28,574 bases of DNA, taken from positions 1 through 28,574 of the IMG/VR virus record IMGVR_UViG_3300030098_004395. One strand, written 5' to 3'. Origin of the DNA: a virus. The translations under genes and the position numbers were made by a program. Each line of letters begins with the position of its first letter. The first letter of the stretch is position 1. The notes under the pieces are model-generated. The model searched no databases. It was not told the DNA's origin and was given only the letters and a program-made list of their open reading frames with translations. Below, piece by piece: positions 24,103 through 28,574 of the stretch.

Positions 24103-24311
24103 ACTATTTTATCAAAAGAATTGGATTGTTGATGTATGGTGTGCTATCATTATTAGAATCTGTGGCTAATTTTGTCCTTTACGTCACACATTTGGATGTT
24201 ATCATCAAACCTAAAGATTGGTCTTTACCTTTTTACTTTTGGTATGTTGATAAATTTTTAAAAGGCAATTACATTTCTAACCTTAAAAATAAGCATGGGC
24301 AAAACTTTTAG
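24099..24311 (+). CDS. Small membrane-associated protein (70 aa)
   Basis: A 70-residue protein with one hydrophobic N-terminal helix (about 9-31, GLLMYGVLSLLESVANFVLY) and an aromatic-rich stretch (LPFYFWYVDKFL) before a polar tail. The topology is probably a single pass. No family is recognised. It starts as ATGA on the previous stop and overlaps the next gene by 17 bases. Confidence 0.6.
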   Translation: MNYFIKRIGLLMYGVLSLLESVANFVLYVTHLDVIIKPKDWSLPFYFWYVDKFLKGNYISNLKNKHGQNF

Positions 24312-24513
24312 AAGAGAGAAAACCTACGGTAACCGTCGTTCAGGGCTAAATACTCATAGGGATCTTCCCGATTATCAGGACGATCTTCTCGATGAAGAAG
24401 ATTTTGAATATTTTGAAGAGGAATTAACATATGGCAAATTACATTCTGAAGAACAAGATGTGGTCGGACGCAAAAATGAACCGACTCGTCAAAGAAATCA
24501 AAGAAAACGCTAA
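24295..24513 (+). CDS. Small charged protein (72 aa) overlapping the next gene
   Basis: A 72-residue protein with a basic start (MGKTFRREKTYGNRRSG), an acidic centre (DYQDDLLDEEDFEYFEEEL) and a basic end (PTRQRNQRKR). The first two-thirds look coding and fill a gap that would otherwise be empty. The last 83 bases overlap the following gene in another frame, so the C-terminal ~27 residues are constrained by both. The function is unknown. Confidence 0.55.
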   Translation: MGKTFRREKTYGNRRSGLNTHRDLPDYQDDLLDEEDFEYFEEELTYGKLHSEEQDVVGRKNEPTRQRNQRKR

Positions 24514-24841
24514 ATCCGACCGTCAAGCGGCCATAGAGTTGTTTCAAGACTGCAAGTCCGCAATGCAAGATCTTGCAGGTAACCGAGTAAGTTTTGATGA
24601 CAATGGTAATCCGAACGTGGACGCCTTCACCAAAATTATTGCCGCATCAACCAACGCTCTTGGTCAGATGGGTGTCGCTAATGAAAAACTTTTAAAACTG
24701 GCTCAAACCATGCAAAAGTATCAACTTAAGGAAATGGACTTGGAAGGCAAGGCTGGACCTGCTCAACAAGAACTTAAAGGTTCATTTTTTAGCAATCTAA
24801 ACGCAATGCTTGGTAAGGACAAAGATGCCCAGAAAGACTAA
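24431..24841 (+). CDS. Helical protein of unknown function (136 aa)
   Basis: A 136-residue, mostly helical protein (MWSDAKMNRLVKEIKENAKS, later FTKIIAASTNALGQMGVANE and KLLKLAQTMQKYQLKEMDLE). It has one polar turn, SFDDNGNPNVD, and a charged tail. GAGGAA precedes the ATG at good spacing. It overlaps the genes on both sides (83 and 17 bases). Size and helix content would suit a small packaging or assembly factor, but no motif supports a named function. Confidence 0.7.
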   Translation: MANYILKNKMWSDAKMNRLVKEIKENAKSDRQAAIELFQDCKSAMQDLAGNRVSFDDNGNPNVDAFTKIIAASTNALGQMGVANEKLLKLAQTMQKYQLKEMDLEGKAGPAQQELKGSFFSNLNAMLGKDKDAQKD

Positions 24842-26210
24842 TAGCATCAAGGCTTTTTCTGCTGAATTAAACTCAATCATTCATGTTAAGCGTCTAACTG
24901 AAAGACAATTCAAAATCATCTTTAACAAACTAAAGAAGTTCATCAAGGCCTCCAAGTCTGGTGACTTTGATTTTGTTAAGTATGTTAAGATTGTAGTTAC
25001 AGACGCTTTAACGACTGATGAGCGTAAAACTTTCGTATCAAGAATGGAGGAGGCACAGCGGGTTAAGGATACTGTAAAAGATCCTTTGTTAGAGTATAAA
25101 CTTCTAGGTGCTTACTACTCTACAATTGCAGAATACTATCCTGAACTTAGAATTGAATACGTGTGCTACGAGATAAACGAGGTTCTTCCTGAATCTTTTA
25201 TTCTCGAATCTTTGATAAAAGATTCCAAAGAGGATGAAGAGTTCAAGAAGAAACTTGAAAAGAAAACTAAAAAGAATGGCTCTAAGCCAGAAAAAGGTAA
25301 ACTAGAGACTATTAATCAAATAGTTCAGTTGGAGAAGTTTTTAAAGAAAAACATAATCGGCCAAGACGAAGCCATTGCTTGTGTTTCTGATGCTGTAAAA
25401 TTAAAGGCAGTAGAGTTTAGCAAGCACATGAATCTCTTTTTTATTGGTAAAACCGGAAGAGGTAAAACTCAATTAGCTCGTAAGTTAGGTGAGAAGTATT
25501 CAGATCACTTCTGGGTTATAAACTGTGCGGAGTATACAAACGGGCATGAGGTCAGCAGGCTTTTAGGCTCTCCCCCAGGATACATAGGACACTCTGAAAG
25601 CTCTCTAATTAAAGAAAAGGCTGACAAATCCAGCCGATGGACAATCGTATTTGATGAAATCGAAAAAGCACACCCCAAGTTATACAACATCCTACTTAGT
25701 TTGCTGGATACAGGTACTCTTACTGATAATTCTGGCAATGAAATTGATCTCACAGACTCAATTTTCATTATGACATCTAACTGTGGTCTCAAGGACTTGA
25801 AGACAACGAAGGTAGGCTTTAATGAGGATAAAAGTTCTGATGGTGATAGAGAGCAGATCATGAAGTCTCTTGAGGTCACATTCTCTCCAGAATTCAGAGG
25901 CAGAATTGATGACTTTGTATTCTTCAACGATCTTACGTCAGAAGATATAAAAAAGATAGCTAAGTTGGCATTATCAAAGTATCCAATTAAAGCCACCCCT
26001 GAAATTGTAGATTATATTGTAGAGCATGGTTATTCCGAGGAGTTTGGAGCAAGAGATATTCAAAGGGTTATTAAGAGACTTGTTGGACTCCCATTAGCTG
26101 ACGAAATTCTATCTAACAGACAACCTGATAACGGAACGGGTAGGTATGACGCAGAAGTTATTGAAGATAAACTAGAAATTGTTAACACTATTGACCTTTC
26201 AGCCCTATAA
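24825..26210 (+). CDS. ClpA/Hsp100 D2-like AAA+ ATPase
   Basis: A 461-residue protein. The N-terminal ~165 residues are helical and specific to this protein, ending in a Lys/Glu-rich linker (KKKLEKKTKKNGSKPEKGK). A single Clp D2-type ATPase follows: IIGQDEAI, Walker A GKTGRGKT, GSPPGYIGHSESSL (the pore-loop Tyr region), Walker B IVFDEIEKAH, sensor 1 IMTSNCG, Arg finger FRGRID and a small domain GYSEEFGARDIQRVIKR. No ClpP-binding IGF/L loop is obvious. It may remodel or unfold phage or host protein complexes. I start it at ATG 24825, with AAGGA upstream, rather than the TTG at 24810. Confidence 0.85.
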   Translation: MPRKTNSIKAFSAELNSIIHVKRLTERQFKIIFNKLKKFIKASKSGDFDFVKYVKIVVTDALTTDERKTFVSRMEEAQRVKDTVKDPLLEYKLLGAYYSTIAEYYPELRIEYVCYEINEVLPESFILESLIKDSKEDEEFKKKLEKKTKKNGSKPEKGKLETINQIVQLEKFLKKNIIGQDEAIACVSDAVKLKAVEFSKHMNLFFIGKTGRGKTQLARKLGEKYSDHFWVINCAEYTNGHEVSRLLGSPPGYIGHSESSLIKEKADKSSRWTIVFDEIEKAHPKLYNILLSLLDTGTLTDNSGNEIDLTDSIFIMTSNCGLKDLKTTKVGFNEDKSSDGDREQIMKSLEVTFSPEFRGRIDDFVFFNDLTSEDIKKIAKLALSKYPIKATPEIVDYIVEHGYSEEFGARDIQRVIKRLVGLPLADEILSNRQPDNGTGRYDAEVIEDKLEIVNTIDLSAL

Positions 26211-26211
26211 T
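26205..26211 (+). promoter_or_regulatory. CTATAAT -10-like box at the end of the AAA+ gene
   Basis: A perfect CTATAAT overlaps the stop codon of the ATPase gene and ends six bases before ATG 26218. A TTGACC lies nearby at 26191 but only nine bases away, too close to be a -35. Confidence 0.65.
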
Positions 26212-26217
26212 AAGTTC

Positions 26218-26475
26218 ATGACACCTGAACAAACAGAACTAACTAAGTACCTTACCGATGTCATTCATCAATTAAGAATCCTTGAGGGCAGGACTTCTAG
26301 ACGCAATAAAACTAAGAAGTTTAAGGCCATCGCATCAACTCTAACGATTGTTAAGAGTCGTGCAAATGCCACTCTACAATATGTAAGGGCGGGTGGGCAC
26401 GCTGATTTCTCGGTAATCATACAACAACAAATGTATGATCCCATTATTCAATGGTTGGAGTCGGAGATTGCGTAG
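26218..26475 (+). CDS. Small basic helical protein (85 aa)
   Basis: An 85-residue protein, MTPEQTELTKYLTDVIHQLR followed by RTSRRNKTKKFKAIAS, with a second amphipathic half. There is no recognised motif. The start is ATG 26218, behind the CTATAAT box. A longer frame from 26179 would run through the end of the ATPase gene and across the box. It overlaps the following zinc-ribbon gene. Confidence 0.62.
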   Translation: MTPEQTELTKYLTDVIHQLRILEGRTSRRNKTKKFKAIASTLTIVKSRANATLQYVRAGGHADFSVIIQQQMYDPIIQWLESEIA

Positions 26476-26662
26476 ACTTCCCGAAACAGGTAAGTGTGAG
26501 TCATGTGGAGATAAAGCATTGTTATATAATTACAACAATGCTAAAACGTGTGCTTCTTGCCTGGGAAGGGATGCTAGAGGAATTCTAAGAACGAGCATTT
26601 TAAACAAAAACATAGGAAAGAAAGATGAACAGATACGAAGAGCTAGGAAAAAGCGTTGGTAA
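26468..26662 (+). CDS. Small zinc-ribbon protein
   Basis: A protein of 64 residues from TTG 26468, or 75 from ATG 26435. Two CxxC pairs, CESC and CASC, about 21 residues apart (KCESCGDKALLYNYNNAKTC) form a classic zinc ribbon. The rest is basic (GKKDEQIRRARKKRW), suggesting DNA or RNA binding. I prefer the TTG because GGAG lies seven bases upstream and it overlaps the previous stop only slightly, like the TTG start at 14379. The ATG would overlap the neighbour by 41 bases. It overlaps the next gene by 38 bases. Confidence 0.65.
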   Translation: MRRLPETGKCESCGDKALLYNYNNAKTCASCLGRDARGILRTSILNKNIGKKDEQIRRARKKRW

Positions 26663-26939
26663 GTTAGTAGCTGAAAAACAAGAGGCGTATGGCGATTCCT
26701 TTGGTAAAGCTCACAAGATTCTTAAAGTTTTGTTTCCTGACGGTATACAGCCAGACCAATACTTAGATGTGCTTACTATTTGTAGAGTTGTGGATAAGCT
26801 TTTTAGACTGGCTACTGATCCCACTTATGGTGATGAGTCCCCCTGGCGGGACATCTGCGGCTACAGCCTTCTTAGTATGGGCAAGGATGCGCGTGAATCT
26901 TCTAGAGAAGAATCTGTCCGATTAGATGAAAATTCGTAA
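26625..26939 (+). CDS. Conserved phage protein resembling Nmad1/DUF1599-type proteins
   Basis: A 104-residue helical protein with KQEAYGDSFGKAHKILKVLF, then QYLDVLTICRVVDKLFRLAT, then GDESPWRDICGYSLLSM. The pattern of K-x-x-x-YGD, V-x-R-x-x-DK-x-x-R and PWRDI-x-GY-x-L is one that I have seen in many phages. It resembles the domain named nucleotide-modification-associated (DUF1599), related to all-alpha NTP pyrophosphatases. The function here is unknown. It is translated from ATG 26625 inside the end of the zinc-ribbon gene (GAAAG weak ribosome site). Confidence 0.6.
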   Translation: MNRYEELGKSVGKLVAEKQEAYGDSFGKAHKILKVLFPDGIQPDQYLDVLTICRVVDKLFRLATDPTYGDESPWRDICGYSLLSMGKDARESSREESVRLDENS

Positions 26940-26948
26940 CCTCTTGTG

Positions 26949-26955
26949 CTATAAT
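26949..26955 (+). promoter_or_regulatory. CTATAAT -10-like box before the sigma-factor-like gene
   Basis: A perfect CTATAAT ends seven bases before ATG 26963. The nearer ATG at 26954 uses the last bases of the box and would give MSSMVEL; it is probably not used. No -35 element is seen. Confidence 0.65.
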
Positions 26956-26962
26956 GAGTAGT

Positions 26963-27556
26963 ATGGTTGAATTAACTGACAAAGAATGGGCTCTGTATGA
27001 GGAGCGTTATGGCAAGCTAATGCATACTATCGCTATGAAGATCTCTGGCGACGATGCTATCGCTAGCCATGAAGATAACTATGCGGATTTGTGTATCGCT
27101 GCCCTTGAATCGATAGAGGGCTTTGAAAAGAAAACGGGAGAAAAGTTTAAGGCAGCTATAAATAATAAGCTTTTTGATCAGTATACAAAGACTGTTTTAT
27201 GGAATCGTAAGGCTAAAAAAGGCATTCCATTAACTAAGAGAATGGAATTCAGAAATAAGCACTACTCTCTTGAGCAGCACCAAACTTTTGGCGACAATGA
27301 TAGAGCGTTTGACACGCTTGCAGACGATCGTGCTCAGTTTGGACCTTCTGCTGTTGATCTTGAAGACTTTACTGAAGCTCAATCTGAAGATGTTCAGAAA
27401 GTTATAAAAGCCATTCTAAAAAATCCTGGCATCCTATCTAAGGACGGCACAGTCAATCATTCTGCTCTTCGGAATTCGACGGGGTTGTCTATTCACTTTA
27501 CCAATAAGGCTGTTAAAAGTTTGAAAAAGTCTATTCAGAGGAATTATGAGGTCTGA
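26963..27556 (+). CDS. 55: Candidate sigma-like transcription factor (T4 gp55-type role)
   Basis: A 197-residue protein. The first ~90 residues look like sigma region 2: YEERYGKLMHTIAMKISGDD, then NYADLCIAALESIEGFEKKT, then FDQYTKTVLWNRKAKKGIPL. The ED-x-x-Q-like/aromatic pattern corresponds to core-polymerase and -10 contacts. The C-terminal part (KAILKNPGILSKDGTVNHSA and later FTNKAVKSLKKSIQ) could form a helix-turn-helix. T4 gp55 and its cyanophage relatives are small region-2-like sigma factors directing late transcription from -10-only promoters, and this window has many -10-only boxes. I start it at ATG 26963. The assignment rests on pattern, not on a catalytic residue. Confidence 0.62.
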   Translation: MVELTDKEWALYEERYGKLMHTIAMKISGDDAIASHEDNYADLCIAALESIEGFEKKTGEKFKAAINNKLFDQYTKTVLWNRKAKKGIPLTKRMEFRNKHYSLEQHQTFGDNDRAFDTLADDRAQFGPSAVDLEDFTEAQSEDVQKVIKAILKNPGILSKDGTVNHSALRNSTGLSIHFTNKAVKSLKKSIQRNYEV

Positions 27557-27752
27557 GCACATAGAGCAGATTATAGATGAGGCAGTCTACAAAGTAGTCT
27601 GGAAAGACTACAAACCTAAGTATGAATTTTTAGCAGAATATGTCCCAGGCTCCATGATGCAGGATGACTGGGACGCTCTTGAGATGCTAAAATTTGAGCT
27701 TATGGCTATTGCAGCCAGGAAAACCTATGGCATCAACCTCCCTGTTGAATAG
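27546..27752 (+). CDS. Small acidic protein (68 aa)
   Basis: A 68-residue protein, MRSEHIEQIIDEAVYKVVWK followed by DYKPKYEFLAEYVPGSMMQD, with DALEMLKFELMAIAARKTYG near the end. It is helical and acidic, without recognised motifs. It overlaps the sigma-like gene by 11 bases and the kinase-like gene by 26 bases, so it is embedded in the same transcript. Confidence 0.6.
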   Translation: MRSEHIEQIIDEAVYKVVWKDYKPKYEFLAEYVPGSMMQDDWDALEMLKFELMAIAARKTYGINLPVE

Positions 27753-28422
27753 AATTGATTCCTACGCACAAAGCCTCATTCAAGATGAGGTTCAAGAGTT
27801 GTGGGAGCACTCTGATAAAATAGCCAAAAAATTCAAACTTAAGTTACTAAGTATTGATGGTACCACTAGAATTACTTTTAAAGAAAAATGTTCTAGAACA
27901 GTAATAAAAGTTGGTTATCCATCACACAATAAAGCTGAGTACTCTGCTTATAAATCTTTGGAGCATTCGTCTCTAGGAGATCTTTTTGCTCCTTGCTTAA
28001 AAATAAGTAGAGACGGATTTGCTCTAGAAATGTCTTACATATCTAAAGCCATACCTCAAGCAAAGGGTGAGCATTATTGGTTTAACCCTATCTTTGTTAA
28101 ACTCAGGGATAGATTAGAGAGTCATTTTTCGTTTGTAAAAAAGTTTAATATCTATTCTTGGGGCGCAGACTTTCATGAAGAAAATATGAGAGTTGAGAGG
28201 AATGGCGATATAAAAGTAATTGACTACAGCAACCTCTTGGTTGATATATTCGACAGAAATTCAGACATGACCATCTCCAACGCCATCAAATCTTTTCTTA
28301 AATTAGATTATCCTAAAGTTACAATTTCTCTTAGGTTAAAGAACCGTGTCATATACTACGAAGATGATGACGTTTCTCACAAAGTAACTGTTGACCCTCA
28401 GAGATCAAAGGCTATAATCTAG
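27727..28422 (+). CDS. Small protein-kinase-fold protein
   Basis: A 231-residue protein with the key residues of the kinase/aminoglycoside-phosphotransferase fold in order. These are TVIKVGY (58-64, K61 as the ATP-binding lysine), AEYSAYKSL (70-78, E71 as the helix-C glutamate), FALEMSYI (hinge-like), GADFHEENM (146-154, D148, H150 and N153 as the catalytic loop) and IKVIDYSNL (162-170, D166 as the DFG-type aspartate). The N-lobe is small and no glycine-rich loop is evident. Its target is unknown; phage kinases can modify host proteins. I start it at ATG 27727 with AGGA upstream. A TTG at 27694 would extend it into the neighbour. It is followed directly by the tRNA promoter. Confidence 0.75.
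   Translation: MASTSLLNRIDSYAQSLIQDEVQELWEHSDKIAKKFKLKLLSIDGTTRITFKEKCSRTVIKVGYPSHNKAEYSAYKSLEHSSLGDLFAPCLKISRDGFALEMSYISKAIPQAKGEHYWFNPIFVKLRDRLESHFSFVKKFNIYSWGADFHEENMRVERNGDIKVIDYSNLLVDIFDRNSDMTISNAIKSFLKLDYPKVTISLRLKNRVIYYEDDDVSHKVTVDPQRSKAII
28391..28418 (+). promoter_or_regulatory. Sigma70-like promoter for the tRNA genes
   Basis: TTGACC (28391-28396), a 16-base spacer and TATAAT (28413-28418, within CTATAAT) give a near-consensus two-element promoter. Transcription would start around 28425, just before tRNA-Ile. It lies within the 3' end of the kinase-like gene. It is the only CTATAAT box here with a clear -35 partner. Confidence 0.75.
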
Positions 28423-28429
28423 ACATCAC

Positions 28430-28506
28430 GGGGTAATAGCTCAGTTGGTTAGAGCAGGGGTCTTATATACCTCAGGTCCATGGTTCAAGTCCATGTTACC
28501 CTACCA
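28430..28506 (+). tRNA. tRNA-Ile (anticodon UAU)
   Basis: A complete 77-base cloverleaf. The acceptor stem is GGGGTAA with TTACCCT (first pair G-U). The D-stem is GCTC/GAGC. The anticodon stem is GGGGT/ACCTC with loop CTTATAT and anticodon TAT at 28464-28466. The variable loop is AGGTC, and the T-arm is CATGG/CCATG with TTCAAGT. The CCA end is encoded (ACCA at 28503-28506). It reads AUA. Most bacteria read AUA with a CAU-anticodon tRNA modified to lysidine, so a UAU anticodon is unusual. Confidence 0.9.
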
Positions 28507-28507
28507 T

Positions 28508-28574
28508 GACAGTGTGGTGGAATTGGCATACACGACAGACTTAAAATCTGTTGACCATATCGGTCTTGCGGGTT
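28508..28574 (+). tRNA. tRNA-Leu (anticodon UAA), cut by the window end
   Basis: Starts one base after tRNA-Ile. The acceptor 5' strand is GACAGTG. The TGGTGGAATTGGCATACACG D-arm is typical of leucine tRNA. The anticodon stem is ACAGA/TCTGT with loop CTTAAAA and anticodon TAA. The long variable arm begins at TGACCATATCGGTC, as expected for a class II tRNA. The T-arm and 3' end lie beyond 28574. Confidence 0.88.

Noticed and set aside
26179-26217. Start of the 85-residue protein at 26179
   Set aside because: It would lie inside the end of the AAA+ gene and read through the promoter-like box. ATG 26218 has the repeated box-to-ATG spacing.
1-28574. CRISPR array, insertion sequence, intein or homing endonuclease
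   Set aside because: I saw no regularly spaced repeats, terminal inverted repeats, transposase, or HNH/GIY-YIG/LAGLIDADG motifs. The ThyX insertion is too short and lacks intein splice residues.

Overview
The window looks like part of a large, T4-superfamily-like tailed phage genome with moderately AT-rich DNA. The evidence is a dense, almost entirely single-strand array of overlapping genes that combines a T4-type replication and recombination set with phage-typical small unknown proteins. The set comprises a gp47/gp46 nuclease pair, a gp41/DnaB-like helicase, a gp32-like single-strand binding protein, a RecA/UvsX recombinase and a candidate late sigma factor. Tandem tRNA genes sit at the right edge. 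The first gene, on the minus strand and open at the edge, carries a conserved basic domain that I recognise from marine phages (DUF6321 type). The content recalls aquatic (cyanophage- or pelagiphage-like) myoviruses, but the host cannot be fixed from sequence alone.

Layout. Positions 1-516 hold the minus-strand basic protein. Positions 595-8588 hold nucleotide and DNA metabolism: ThyX, SbcD/gp47, SbcC/gp46, a cobalamin-dependent (class II) ribonucleotide reductase, a zinc-ribbon protein, a replicative helicase, an HExxH metallopeptidase-like protein and a helical protein. Positions 8635-10277 hold the gp32-like protein followed by three small membrane or secreted proteins, closed by a clear intrinsic terminator at 10303-10337. 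Positions 10362-21598 hold an approximately 11 kb glycan island. It encodes several glycosyltransferases (GT4-like, GT25, GT10 and GT11 types), an FkbM and a class I methyltransferase, a Maf/DUF115-like protein, most of a pseudaminic-acid-type nonulosonate pathway (PseB-, PseH-, PseI/NeuB- and PseF/NeuA-like, plus a very short DegT/PseC-like protein), a cupin and GDP-mannose 4,6-dehydratase. Positions 21598-22874 hold a MazG-like protein, two tiny minus-strand genes and a putative pyrimidine-dimer glycosylase-family protein. Positions 22894-28422 hold the recombinase, small unknowns, a ClpA-D2-like AAA+ ATPase, a zinc-ribbon protein, a candidate sigma factor and a small protein-kinase-fold protein. 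tRNA-Ile(UAU) and a truncated tRNA-Leu(UAA) end the window.

How it fits together. The left and right parts would supply dNTPs, recombination-dependent replication and transcription switching. The island would make activated sugars (a CMP-nonulosonate and a GDP-deoxyhexose) and attach them to an unknown acceptor: virion protein, host envelope or DNA.

Two signals cut across genes. First, a CTATAAT-like box without a matching -35 element recurs 5-7 bases before nine start codons, so transcripts would begin at or next to the start codon (leaderless or nearly so). The box also shows that some longest-ORF starts are too early. Second, island genes use the AUA isoleucine codon freely, whereas the nrdJ gene appears to use none, and the phage encodes its own tRNA-Ile with a UAU anticodon.
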